A program made the position numbers and the translations under genes. A model generated the notes under the pieces. It did no database searches. It saw only the letters and a list, made by a program, of their open reading frames with translations, and was not told where the DNA came from. A stretch of DNA of 64,000 nt, taken from Paraburkholderia haematera (GTDB taxonomy: Bacteria > Pseudomonadota > Gammaproteobacteria > Burkholderiales > Burkholderiaceae). Location of the stretch: contig NZ_CAJNBK010000016.1 in NCBI RefSeq assembly GCF_905220975.1, positions 88,491 to 152,490 of the forward strand, written 5' to 3'. Below, piece by piece: positions 1 through 8,548 of the stretch; within the stretch, counting starts at the first letter, position 1, and each line of letters begins with the position of its first letter.

Positions 1-513
1 ACCTCGTTCTCGCAGAACGTTGGCCTGATCGGCGTGACGGGTGTGAAAAGCCGCTTTGTCTGCGCGATGGGCGGCGTCATCCTGGTCCTGCTGGGCCTGT
101 TCCCGAAGATGGCGCAAGTGGTCGCTTCGGTGCCGGCCTTCGTGCTGGGCGGCGCGGGCATCGTGATGTTCGGCATGGTCGCGGCGAACGGCATCAAGGT
201 GCTAGCCAAAGTCGACTTCGTGAAGAACCATCACAACCTTTTCATCGTCGCGGTCAGTATCGGCATGGGCCTGGTGCCGGTGGTGTCGCCGCAATTTTTC
301 TCGAAGCTGCCGCCGGCGCTCTCGCCGCTGTTGCACAGCGGGATCTTGCTGGCGTCAGTGTCGGCGGTGGTGCTGAACCTGATCTTCAACGGTGTAAAGA
401 GCGAGAAGAAGGCTCAGTGCGAAATTCGCAAGGCCGGACATGATTTCGACGGACGCGGCGGGAATGAGCCGCCGGCAGGCGACGAGTTGCTGCGTGCGGC
501 GGATGCGCACTGA
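1..513 (+). CDS. NCS2-family xanthine/uracil permease, C-terminal part
   Basis: The reading frame is open from base 1, so this is the 3' part of a gene that begins outside the window. The first residues, TSFSQNVGLIGVTGVKSR, match the conserved motif of nucleobase:cation symporter-2 permeases (UraA/PbuX/XanQ group). Three or four hydrophobic membrane segments follow (around residues 20-60 and 80-130), then a charged cytoplasmic tail ending at the TGA at 511-513. It probably imports xanthine, uric acid or uracil across the inner membrane. The substrate cannot be told from this part. Confidence 0.88.
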   Translation, partial: TSFSQNVGLIGVTGVKSRFVCAMGGVILVLLGLFPKMAQVVASVPAFVLGGAGIVMFGMVAANGIKVLAKVDFVKNHHNLFIVAVSIGMGLVPVVSPQFFSKLPPALSPLLHSGILLASVSAVVLNLIFNGVKSEKKAQCEIRKAGHDFDGRGGNEPPAGDELLRAADAH

Positions 514-553
514 GCGCTGGGTCGAGTCAGGTTAAGTTAAGTTAAGCAGAAAC

Positions 554-586
554 AAAAACGCCACGGCATGCCGTGGCGTTTTTTTA
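554..586. terminator. Bidirectional intrinsic terminator
   Basis: A perfect palindrome, CCACGGCATGCCGTGG extended by AACG/CGTT, is flanked by an A run on the left and a T run on the right. It lies between the convergent permease (+) and oprB (-) genes, so it can end transcription from both sides. Confidence 0.88.
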
Positions 587-660
587 TTACCGGCTGCGCG
601 GGACGGCTTTCGTGAAACTGAAAGCCGTCCCGCGCGGCTGCTACCGCAAGACTACAAATC

Positions 661-2178
661 TCAGCCCGCGGTCGCGGCCGAAGCCGCCACCGGCGCACTC
701 GCCGCACCGTAATCGACCGGTGCGTCGGCCGGACGCGGCTGATCGCCTGCCCGTTCGATCCAGCCGCCGCCGAGTGCCTGGTAAAGCGTGACCAGGTTCT
801 GCAGACGCTGCATGCGCGCGGTCACCAGCAACTGCTGCGACGTATACAGATCGGTCTGCGCGGTCAGCACCGACAGATAGCTGTCGACGCCGTTGGTATA
901 ACGCAGATTCGACAGATCCAGCCGGCGCTGTTCGGCAAAGGTATTGCGCTCCAGCGCCTGGATCTGCTGATCGTACGTGCCGCGCGCCGCCAGTCCGTCC
1001 GCCACTTCGCGGAAGGCCGTCTGGATCGCCTTTTCATACGTCGCGATCTGGATGTTCTTCTGCACGGTGGCGAGATCGAGATTGGCCTTGTTCTGGCCGC
1101 CTTCAAAGATCGGCAACGTGATCGACGGCGCGAAGCTCCATGCCGCCGAACCCGGCTTGAACAGGCCACCGAGCGACGGGCTCAGCGTGCCAAAACTGCC
1201 GGTCAACGAGACCTTCGGGAAGAACGCTGCGCGCGCCGCGCCGATGTTCGCGTTGGCCGCAAGCAGGTTCTCTTCGGCCTCCATGATGTCCGGACGACGC
1301 GTGAGCAGATCGGAAGGCAAGCCCGCGGGAATATCCGTCAGCAGGTTCTGATTGTCCAACGTCGTGCCCGGCGGCAGATCGGCCGGCAACGGCTCGCCGA
1401 GCAGCAGCACGAGCGCGTTATCCGCCTGAGCCCGCAAACGCGCCTGCGACTGCAGGTTGGCGTTCGCCTGCTCGACCACCGTCTGCGCCTGCCGCAGATC
1501 CAGTTCCGAACCGGTGCCGTTGTCGAACTGCAGCTTGGTGATCCGGTATGACTCCTGGGCGGTCTTCAGCGTGTTCTGCGTGACCTTCAGCAGATCGTCC
1601 ACCTCGAGCACCGTCATGTACTGATTCGCCACCTGCGAGACCAACGCGATTTCCGCGGCCTTGCGCGCCTGAGCGGTAGCCAGGTACTGCGCCAACGCCT
1701 GATCCTTCAGACTTTGAATCCGCCCGAAGAAGTCGATTTCCCAGGAGGCGTTCAGACCCACCGAGTACGTGTTGGAGATCGTCTGGCCGGTGGCCGTCAG
1801 ATCCTTAGGCGTACGCTGTTTGGTTTGCGAAGCCGCAGCGTCCAGCGTCGGGAACAGCGCCGCGCGGGCAATCTGGTACTGCGCCTGCGATGCCTGGATA
1901 TTCAGCACCGACACGCGCAGATCGCGGTTGTTCTTCAGCGCGATTTCGATCAGCCGCTGCAAACGCGCGTCGACGAAGAAATCACGCCAGCCGATATCGG
2001 CTGCCGCCTGACCGTTCGCGGTACGCGCGGTACCCGCCGCGCCCGGTTGCGTGTCGTACACGCCGCCGGTCGGGAAGGCCGCCGTCACGGGTTCGGCCGG
2101 GCGATGGTACTTCGGCGCCATCGTGCAACCCGCGGCGAACAGCGCAACCGCCACTGCAATCAAAGAGTGTTTTTGCAT
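661..2178 (-). CDS. oprB: RND efflux outer-membrane channel lipoprotein (NodT/OprM family)
   Basis: This 505-residue protein starts MQKHSLIAVAVALFAAGC, a lipoprotein signal with lipobox Cys18, followed by the duplicated outer-membrane efflux domain typical of OprM/NodT proteins (for example LLTRRPDIMEAEENL in the middle and the usual ASQ...AALFP start of the first repeat). It would form the TolC-like trimeric exit duct. The ATG at 2178 was chosen because it gives the signal peptide and lies 1 nt after the permease stop; longer in-frame starts run into the permease gene. It is the third gene of a bpeA-bpeB-oprB operon. The Burkholderia OprB name is inferred from operon type and neighbourhood. 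Confidence 0.9.
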   Translation of the reverse strand: MQKHSLIAVAVALFAAGCTMAPKYHRPAEPVTAAFPTGGVYDTQPGAAGTARTANGQAAADIGWRDFFVDARLQRLIEIALKNNRDLRVSVLNIQASQAQYQIARAALFPTLDAAASQTKQRTPKDLTATGQTISNTYSVGLNASWEIDFFGRIQSLKDQALAQYLATAQARKAAEIALVSQVANQYMTVLEVDDLLKVTQNTLKTAQESYRITKLQFDNGTGSELDLRQAQTVVEQANANLQSQARLRAQADNALVLLLGEPLPADLPPGTTLDNQNLLTDIPAGLPSDLLTRRPDIMEAEENLLAANANIGAARAAFFPKVSLTGSFGTLSPSLGGLFKPGSAAWSFAPSITLPIFEGGQNKANLDLATVQKNIQIATYEKAIQTAFREVADGLAARGTYDQQIQALERNTFAEQRRLDLSNLRYTNGVDSYLSVLTAQTDLYTSQQLLVTARMQRLQNLVTLYQALGGGWIERAGDQPRPADAPVDYGAASAPVAASAATAG

Positions 2179-2179
2179 C

Positions 2180-5100
2180 TCAATGTCCGTCCTTGCCCGA
2201 GCCTTCATCAGCCGACCCGCCAGCCGAGCCGCCACCTTGGCCGTCATGCGGATGGTGCTGGTTATAGTGTGCGAGCGCCTCATCCGGGTCTTCCTTCTCA
2301 CCGCCGAATTTCGCGCGGATCACAACGAAGAACATCGGGATCATGAAAATCGCGAGGAAGGTCGCCGTCAACATCCCGCCGATCACACCGGTACCGATTG
2401 CGTGCTGGCTGGCCGAACCCGCGCCGTTACTGATCGCGAGCGGCATGACGCCGAGAATGAACGCGAGCGAAGTCATCAGAATCGGACGCAACCGCAGACG
2501 CGCCGCTTCCAGCGCGGCCTCGATCGGCCCCATGCCCTCACTCTGTTGCAGCTCGCGGGCGAACTCCACAATCAGAATCGCGTTCTTCGCCGACAGCCCC
2601 ACCGTGGTCAACAGACCCACCTGGAAGAACACGTCGTTCTCGAGCCCGCGCAACGTAGCGGCAAGCAATGCGCCCAGCACGCCGAGCGGCACCACCATGA
2701 TCACCGAGAACGGGATCGACCAGCTTTCATACAGCGCCGCGAGACACAGGAACACGACGAGGATCGAGATGCCATACAGGATCGGCGCCTGCGAACCGGA
2801 CTGGCGTTCCTGCAACGACAGACCCGTCCATTCGTAGCCGATACCCGCCGGCAGCTTCGCCGCAATCGATTCCATCGCCGTCATGGCCTGACCGGTCGAC
2901 TTGCCCGGTGCGGCCGCGCCCTGGATTTCCACCGCCGAAATACCGTTGTAGCGCTCGAGCTTCGGCGACCCGAAGGTCCAAGTGCCGGACGCGAACGAGT
3001 TGAGCGGCGTCATCCCGCCCGCCGCATTGCGCACGTACCAGTAGTTCAGATCTTCCGGGTTCATCCGGTACGGCGCGTCGCCCTGCACGTACACCTTCTT
3101 GATCCGGCCGTCGATATCGAGGAAGTTGTTCACATAGACCGAAGCCCACGCGATCGAGAACGTCTGGTCGATCGCCGCCAGCGACACGCCCAGCGCCGAC
3201 GCCTTCTCATGATCGATCGAGATCTTGAACTGCGGCGTATCGTTCAGGCCGTTCGGACGCACCTGGGCAAGCGTCGGATCCTTCGCAGCCATGCCAAGCA
3301 GCATGTTGCGCGCTTCCATCAGCTTCGCGTGACCCAGACCGCTACGATCCTGCAACTCGAAGTCGAAACCCGATGCCGTACCCAGTTCCGGAATGGACGG
3401 TGGATTCACCGGGTACACCAGTGCATCCTTGTACGTCGAGAAGTGCATGAACATCCGGCCGATCAAGGCCTGCACCTTCTGGTTCGCGTGCTGGCGCTCG
3501 GAATAGCCCTTCAATTTCACGAAGACGAGACCGGCATTCTGGCCGCGGCCCGCGAAGCTGAAACCGTTCACCGTAAACGCCGATTCGACGATGTCCTTTT
3601 CCTGGTTCAGCACGTAGTCCGAGACGTCCTTGAGGGCATGCGCCGTACGCTCCTGGGTCGAGCCGGCCGGCGTTTGCACCAGCACGAACATGATCCCCTG
3701 GTCTTCATCCGGCAGGAACGACTTCGGCAAACGAACGAACAGCAAACCGACCGCGAAGATCACCACCAGGTAGATGATGAGCCAGCGACCCGAACGCTTG
3801 ATCACGTGGTGCACGCCGCTGTGATACTTGTCGCGGCTCGATTCGAAGGTCCGGTTGAACCAGCCGAAGAAGCCCTTCTTCACTTCGTGATGGCCCTTCG
3901 GAATCGGCTTGAGAATCGTCGCGCACAGCGCCGGCGTGAGAATCAACGCGACCAGCACGGACAACACCATCGCCGCCACGATCGTCAGCGAGAACTGCCG
4001 ATAAATCGCGCCCACCGAACCGCTCGAGAACGCGACCGGCACGAACACCGCCGACAGCACGAGCGCCACGCCGATCAGCGCGCCGGTGATCTGGTCCATG
4101 GCCTTGCGGGTGGCGTCGCGTGGCGATAATCCCTCCTCGGCCATCACCCGCTCGACGTTTTCCACCACCACGATCGCATCGTCCACCAGCAGACCGATCG
4201 CGAGCACCAGCCCGAACATCGACAGCACGTTGATCGAGAAGCCCACCGCGCTCATGATCGCGAACGTACCCAGCAGCACCACCGGCACAGCGATCGTCGG
4301 AATCAACGTCGCCCGCAGGTTCTGCAGGAACAGGTACATCACGAGGAACACGAGCACGATACCTTCGAGCAGCGTCTTCACCACGTCTTCGATCGACAGG
4401 CGCACGAACGGCGTCGTGTCATACGGGTACTTCACGACGAGGCCGTGCGGGAAGTACTTCGACAGATCGTCGATCTTCGTCTTCACATTCTTCGCGGTCT
4501 GCAGCGCGTTGGCGCCCGTCGCGAGCTGAATGCCCAGACCGGCGGTCGGCTTGCCGTTGTAGTGCGTGTCGAAGTTGTAGTTTTCACCGCCCAGCTCGAC
4601 GCGCCCGACGTCCTTGATACGGACCTGCGAGCCGTCGGTGTTCACCTTCAGCAGCACGTTGCCGAACTGCTCAGGCGTATTCAGCAGCGTCGCCTCGGTA
4701 ATCGTTGCCTGCAACATCTGGCCCGGCACCGAAGGCGTGCCGCCGAGCGAACCGCCTGCCACCTGAACGTTCTGCGCCTGCAGCGCAGCCTGGACATCGA
4801 CCGGCGTCAGATTGAACTTGGTCAGCTTGTTGGCGTCGAGCCAGATCCGCATCGCGTACTGCGTGCCGAACAGCGTCACGGTACCCACGCCGTCGAGACG
4901 GCTGATCGGGTCCTTGACGTTCGACGCGACGTAGTTCGCGAGGTCGATCTTGTTCATGCTGCCGTCTTCGGAATTGAACGCCAGCACGAGCAGGAAGCTG
5001 CTGCTCGACTTGGTGACGTTAATCCCTTGCTGCTGCACGATGGTCGGCAGAAGCGGCGTTGCCAGTTGCAGCTTGTTCTGCACCTGCACCTGGGCAATGT

Positions 5101-5401
5101 CCGGATTCGTGCCGGCCGCAAACGTCAGCGTGATGGTTGCCGTACCGGAGTCGTCCGAGGTGGACGACAGGTACAGCAAGTGGTCGAGGCCGCTCATCTG
5201 CTGCTCGATCACCTGCGTGACGGTGTCTTCCACCGTCTTCGCCGACGCACCCGGATACACGGCGCTGATCTGCACCGCCGGAGGCGCGATGGTCGGGTAT
5301 TGCGCGATCGGCAGCGTAAACACCGACGCGATACCCGCGAGCATCAGGATGATGGCGATCACCCATGCAAAAATCGGGCGATCAATAAAGAACTTTGCCA
5401 T
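2180..5401 (-). CDS. bpeB: RND multidrug efflux inner-membrane transporter (HAE1 family)
   Basis: At 1073 residues this has the usual length of AcrB/MexB/BpeB. It begins MAKFFIDRPIFAWVIAI, the standard start of the first membrane segment, and has the twelve-helix layout with two large periplasmic loops. The proton-relay pair is seen in LLVDDAIVVVENV (about residue 408) and the relay lysine in GLSAKNAILIVEFA. It exports drugs, and possibly homoserine lactones, using the proton gradient. The C-terminus is a charged Gly/His-rich tail. It is translated between bpeA and oprB; the next gene starts 1 nt after its stop. BpeB is preferred over AmrB because in Burkholderia the bpe operon lies near fba/pyk/pgk, from recalled genome order. 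Confidence 0.9.
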   Translation of the reverse strand: MAKFFIDRPIFAWVIAIILMLAGIASVFTLPIAQYPTIAPPAVQISAVYPGASAKTVEDTVTQVIEQQMSGLDHLLYLSSTSDDSGTATITLTFAAGTNPDIAQVQVQNKLQLATPLLPTIVQQQGINVTKSSSSFLLVLAFNSEDGSMNKIDLANYVASNVKDPISRLDGVGTVTLFGTQYAMRIWLDANKLTKFNLTPVDVQAALQAQNVQVAGGSLGGTPSVPGQMLQATITEATLLNTPEQFGNVLLKVNTDGSQVRIKDVGRVELGGENYNFDTHYNGKPTAGLGIQLATGANALQTAKNVKTKIDDLSKYFPHGLVVKYPYDTTPFVRLSIEDVVKTLLEGIVLVFLVMYLFLQNLRATLIPTIAVPVVLLGTFAIMSAVGFSINVLSMFGLVLAIGLLVDDAIVVVENVERVMAEEGLSPRDATRKAMDQITGALIGVALVLSAVFVPVAFSSGSVGAIYRQFSLTIVAAMVLSVLVALILTPALCATILKPIPKGHHEVKKGFFGWFNRTFESSRDKYHSGVHHVIKRSGRWLIIYLVVIFAVGLLFVRLPKSFLPDEDQGIMFVLVQTPAGSTQERTAHALKDVSDYVLNQEKDIVESAFTVNGFSFAGRGQNAGLVFVKLKGYSERQHANQKVQALIGRMFMHFSTYKDALVYPVNPPSIPELGTASGFDFELQDRSGLGHAKLMEARNMLLGMAAKDPTLAQVRPNGLNDTPQFKISIDHEKASALGVSLAAIDQTFSIAWASVYVNNFLDIDGRIKKVYVQGDAPYRMNPEDLNYWYVRNAAGGMTPLNSFASGTWTFGSPKLERYNGISAVEIQGAAAPGKSTGQAMTAMESIAAKLPAGIGYEWTGLSLQERQSGSQAPILYGISILVVFLCLAALYESWSIPFSVIMVVPLGVLGALLAATLRGLENDVFFQVGLLTTVGLSAKNAILIVEFARELQQSEGMGPIEAALEAARLRLRPILMTSLAFILGVMPLAISNGAGSASQHAIGTGVIGGMLTATFLAIFMIPMFFVVIRAKFGGEKEDPDEALAHYNQHHPHDGQGGGSAGGSADEGSGKDGH

Positions 5402-5416
5402 GAAACAGGCTCCCTG

Positions 5417-6640
5417 TTATTTCGCGGCCGATGCAGCGGACGCAGCCTGCGCCATCTGTGCACCGCTGGCCGCCGGCGCTTCCTGAGCGGTTGCGTCGGA
5501 GGCTGGCGAAGGCGCCGGAACCGGCTTGACCGTCATGCCCGGACGTACCTTGTCAGTGCCGAGCACGATCACGCGGTCACCCGGATTCAGGCCGCTCTCG
5601 ACCACCCAGTTCGAACCGTACGTGGACGAGGTGACGAGCTGGCGCACTCCGACCTTGTTTTGCGCATCGACAACGAGCGCGGTCGGCTGGCCCTTCGGAT
5701 CGTGCGTAATGCCCGATTGCGGCACGACGATTGCCTTGTCATTGACGCCTTCGTCGATACGCGCACGCACGAACATGCCCGGCAGCAGCACGTGATCCTT
5801 GTTCTGGAAGATCGCGCGGATCGTGACCGAACCGGTGCCCTGGTCGACCGTCACGTCGGTGAACTGCAGCTTGCCCTGCTCAGAATAGTTACGGCCGTCT
5901 TCGAGGATCAGCGTGACCTTCGCCGCGTCCGGGCCGTTCGTCTTCAGACGCCCTTCCTGGACTTCGCGGCGCAGCTTCAGGCCGTCGAGGCTCGATTGGG
6001 TCAGGTCTACATAGACCGGATCGAGTTGCTGGACGGTCGACATCAGCGTCGCCGCGCTAGCCTGGACGTAGGCACCCGGCGTGACCTGCGAAATGCCGAC
6101 CTGGCCGGTCACCGGCGAAGTCACGTCTGTATAGCCGAGATTGATCTGCGCCGTATCGACCGCTGCCTTGCCGGAAGCCACGTCTGCCGCGGCCTGCCCC
6201 TCTGCTGCGACAGCGTTGTCGTAATCCTGCTTGCTGACTGCGTTGGCCGCGACCAGCACCTTATAGCGGTTTGCCTGCGCGGTGGTCGTGGCGAGATTCG
6301 CCTGAGCCTTCGCAAGCGTTGCCTTGGCACTGTTCAGTGCCGCGATATAAGGCGCCGGATCGATCTTGTACAGACGCTGGCCAGCCTTGACCTGGCTGCC
6401 CTCGGTGAATTCGCGGCGCAGCACGATGCCGTCAACCCGCGCACGGACCTGGGCCACCAGGAACGCATTGGTGCGGCCCGGCAATTCGGTGGTCACTGGC
6501 ACAGTCGTCGGCTGGACCGTAACGATGGCAACCTCGGGGGTTTGTTGCGGCGGGGCCGATTGTTTTGGTCCGCACGCTGCCAGCAATACGGCAGCCGTCG
6601 CGGCACTAATTAAGCGGAATGGAACCCGTTCGACGCGCAT
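5417..6640 (-). CDS. bpeA: RND efflux periplasmic adaptor (membrane fusion protein)
   Basis: This 407-residue lipoprotein has a signal ending LLAAC (Cys23), then the HlyD/AcrA order of domains: a beta-strand and lipoyl half, a long Ala-rich alpha-hairpin (about residues 100-170, rich in AKATLAKAQANLATTTAQ), the second lipoyl half and the beta-barrel. It links the BpeB pump to the OprB channel. The ATG at 6640 is preferred over longer in-frame starts because it gives the lipoprotein signal and has AGAGG 8 nt upstream. It is the first gene of the operon and is transcribed from the promoter near 6908-6937 through a leader of about 260 nt. The C-terminal tail is Ala/Pro-rich. Confidence 0.9.
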   Translation of the reverse strand: MRVERVPFRLISAATAAVLLAACGPKQSAPPQQTPEVAIVTVQPTTVPVTTELPGRTNAFLVAQVRARVDGIVLRREFTEGSQVKAGQRLYKIDPAPYIAALNSAKATLAKAQANLATTTAQANRYKVLVAANAVSKQDYDNAVAAEGQAAADVASGKAAVDTAQINLGYTDVTSPVTGQVGISQVTPGAYVQASAATLMSTVQQLDPVYVDLTQSSLDGLKLRREVQEGRLKTNGPDAAKVTLILEDGRNYSEQGKLQFTDVTVDQGTGSVTIRAIFQNKDHVLLPGMFVRARIDEGVNDKAIVVPQSGITHDPKGQPTALVVDAQNKVGVRQLVTSSTYGSNWVVESGLNPGDRVIVLGTDKVRPGMTVKPVPAPSPASDATAQEAPAASGAQMAQAASAASAAK

Positions 6641-6654
6641 GGAGCGACCTCTGT

Positions 6655-6852
6655 CTATGACTGAGAATGAAAAAGTGCGCGCATCCCTACCCCGGGGACG
6701 GCAGCGCACACATACGTCTTTCGACGCTTGACCGGAAGCCCACTGATGCAAACCGAACCTGCAGGGGCATCCTGAGCGAAATGCGCCATACCGGGGAAAT
6801 GCCGCACGGCGCCGTCCGTCAGGGCACGGCGCGAGAGCGTTTTGAAAGGCAA
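6655..6852 (-). CDS. Possible leader ORF in the bpeA 5' untranslated region
   Basis: A 65-codon open frame lies inside the long bpeA leader and stops 14 nt before the bpeA start. It begins with TTG; an in-frame ATG lies about 20 codons in. No clear ribosome-binding site and no known family was recognised. It may be a chance ORF in GC-rich DNA or a translated leader that affects bpeA expression. It is listed only because of its position. Confidence 0.2.
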   Translation of the reverse strand: MPFKTLSRRALTDGAVRHFPGMAHFAQDAPAGSVCISGLPVKRRKTYVCAAVPGVGMRALFHSQS

Positions 6853-6882
6853 CAGTGACGGATATTAACCGGTCGTCACGGC

Positions 6883-6912
6883 TTGGGCTATCCGATCGTG
6901 GGATGCTATTAT
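6883..6912 (+). promoter_or_regulatory. bpeR promoter
   Basis: On the plus strand, TTGGGC (6883-6888) and TATTAT (6907-6912) are separated by 18 nt, just before the operator. This suggests the repressor also limits its own transcription. The leader to the bpeR start would be about 150 nt. Confidence 0.5.
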
Positions 6913-6937
6913 ATATACATCCACGAATGCATGTAAA
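6908..6937 (-). promoter_or_regulatory. bpeAB-oprB promoter
   Basis: On the minus strand, TTTACA (6932-6937) and a consensus TATAAT (6908-6913) are 18 nt apart. This is the best sigma-70 match in the 430-bp bpeA-bpeR intergenic region. The operator fills the spacer, so a bound repressor would block RNA polymerase. Confidence 0.75.
6912..6935. promoter_or_regulatory. AcrR-type operator for BpeR
   Basis: A 24-bp imperfect palindrome has half-sites TATATACAT and GAATGCATGTA. It matches, by my alignment, 18 of 24 positions of the E. coli AcrR operator, which I recall as TACATACAT plus GAATGTATGTA around a 4-bp centre. It overlaps both divergent promoters. Confidence 0.75.
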
Positions 6938-7069
6938 AGTGCGTTTGCTTCTTTGCAGGCGGGGGGCCTGCAAGATCGCTTCGCAAATGGCTTAACAGCG
7001 GACAGATTGTCATCGGGCGTACTTAAAAACGCCCGGGAAAACCCCACAATCAGGGCAGGTCACACCAAT

Positions 7070-7717
7070 ATGGTCAGAAGAACCAAAGAAGAGGCGCAGG
7101 AGACGCGTAACAGTATTCTCGACGCGGCTGAAAGGGTCTTCTTCGAGAAAGGCGTATCGCGCACGTCGCTCGCCGACATCGCGCAGGCCGCCGGCGTCAC
7201 GCGTGGCGCGATCTATTGGCATTTCGCGCACAAAAGCGATCTGTTTACCGAAATGTTCGACCGCGTGCTGCTGCCGCTGGACGAACTCAAGGCCGGCTTG
7301 CCAGACCCCAACGAGCCCGACCCGCTCGGGCGCCTGGTGGAAATCTGCACGGTCTGCCTGCGCGACACCGCCAACGACCCGCGCCGCCGGCGGGTGTTCG
7401 ACATTCTCTTTCTGAAATGCGAGTTGGTCGAAGAGATGGGGCCGGTGATGGTCCGCTACCAGACCAATATGCGCGAAGGGCTGAAGAAGATCGAAGGCGG
7501 TCTGCGCAATGCGATCTCCAAAGGGCAATTGCCGGCCAATCTCAATACCGGGATCGCGGCGGCGATGGTGCACGCATTCGTCAGCGGCTCGCTGCGCGAC
7601 ATGCTGTTTTTGCCGGAGGCGACCGATTTCGGCAAGCATGCGGAGCAGATGGTTGCGGGGATGTTCGATGCGCTGCAGCTGAGCCCGGCGTTGCGCAAGG
7701 AAAAAACGGCCGGCTGA
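7070..7717 (+). CDS. bpeR: TetR/AcrR-family repressor of the bpeAB-oprB operon
   Basis: This 215-residue protein has an N-terminal TetR helix-turn-helix (SLADIAQAAGVTRGAIYWHF, about residues 32-51) and an AcrR-type ligand-binding C-terminal domain. It has the length of AcrR, TtgR and BpeR. The ATG at 7070 was preferred over a TTG at 6953 because MVRRTKEEAQETR is the usual AcrR-group start. It is divergent from bpeA and shares the operator at 6912-6935. It should repress the pump until a drug or signal binds. Confidence 0.9.
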   Translation: MVRRTKEEAQETRNSILDAAERVFFEKGVSRTSLADIAQAAGVTRGAIYWHFAHKSDLFTEMFDRVLLPLDELKAGLPDPNEPDPLGRLVEICTVCLRDTANDPRRRRVFDILFLKCELVEEMGPVMVRYQTNMREGLKKIEGGLRNAISKGQLPANLNTGIAAAMVHAFVSGSLRDMLFLPEATDFGKHAEQMVAGMFDALQLSPALRKEKTAG

Positions 7718-7727
7718 CAGCCGGCCG
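7702..7727 (-). terminator. Terminator of the cysteine hydrolase gene, inside the bpeR end
   Basis: The 9-10 bp GC-rich stem CGGCCGGCTG/CAGCCGGCCG is followed on the minus strand by six T residues (7702-7707). The hairpin contains the bpeR stop codon, so the convergent genes overlap at the terminator. Confidence 0.6.
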
Positions 7728-7737
7728 GGCCGCGGCT

Positions 7738-8370
7738 TTATGCAGCCGCCAGGCTCGCCCGCGCCTTCTGGTTCGACGCGTAGATGTTGCCGCGTTCGAG
7801 CGGCGCGCCGCTCTTCACAGCCGCAATCCATTGGTCTGTGCTCACCACGGCCGCGAAGCGCGACTGCAACACCACGCTGAATACCCGGTGAATGTCCTCC
7901 GCGCTCGCAAACCCCGCGCTGTTCTCGTAGGGTACCGAACCCGTCGCGTCGTGCAGGAATTCGACTGTGAGACCTAAGTGGACCGCGTGGTTGATAGTCG
8001 ACGCGTCACAGTTATGGGTCATGTAGCCGACCACCGTCAACGTGTCGATCTGCTGCGCGGCGAGCCAGTCGGCCAGATCGGTCTCGGTGAACGCGCTCGG
8101 CAGCGTTTTCTCCAGAAGACGATCGTGGGCACGCGAGCCCACCACCGGATGCAACTCCGCGCCCACGCTGCCGCGCGCAAATAGCGGCGAGGTGGCCGGC
8201 GAGAAGTTCTGCACAACAATCACCGGCACTCCGGCGGCACGGGCCGCATCCATCGCCCGGCCGATGTTGGCGAGCGAGGTTTGCACATCCGGATATTCGA
8301 TCGGCAGATCGCCGGTGACGTATTCGTTCTGCACATCGATGACGATCAGCGCGCGGCGTGGTGCGGTCAT
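7738..8370 (-). CDS. Isochorismatase-family cysteine hydrolase
   Basis: This 210-residue protein has the isochorismatase-fold catalytic triad: Asp12 in LIVIDVQNEY, Lys88 in LLEKTLPSAF and Cys121 in GYMTHNCDAST. Such enzymes hydrolyse isochorismate, nicotinamide, carbamoylsarcosine or similar amides; the substrate is not clear here. The start at 8370 (MTAPRRALIVID) is the usual start of the domain; longer in-frame starts cross the intergenic region. It is divergent from a GlxA-type regulator, a common arrangement in which the regulator controls the hydrolase. Confidence 0.88.
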   Translation of the reverse strand: MTAPRRALIVIDVQNEYVTGDLPIEYPDVQTSLANIGRAMDAARAAGVPVIVVQNFSPATSPLFARGSVGAELHPVVGSRAHDRLLEKTLPSAFTETDLADWLAAQQIDTLTVVGYMTHNCDASTINHAVHLGLTVEFLHDATGSVPYENSAGFASAEDIHRVFSVVLQSRFAAVVSTDQWIAAVKSGAPLERGNIYASNQKARASLAAA

Positions 8371-8548
8371 GGCAAGACTCCTGTCGGTTGAGCGGTTAAG
8401 GCTCGCGCTGCCCGGCCCGGGATGGGCGTTCAGCAGGCAGCGGCGATGACTGCATTGTTGGCCCGCCGCCGTTTTCCCGATAGCGACCCGAATGACAATA
8501 TTCGATAGAATCGGGCCATCATTGAATTTCGCGGGGCGACCGCAACCT

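Noticed and set aside
2051..4129. 692-codon plus-strand open frame opposite bpeB
   Set aside because: It is a GC-driven shadow of the RND gene; its Arg/His-rich product resembles no protein family.
4445..6613. 722-codon plus-strand open frame opposite bpeB and bpeA
   Set aside because: It spans two genuine minus-strand genes and their junction, with shadow-type composition.
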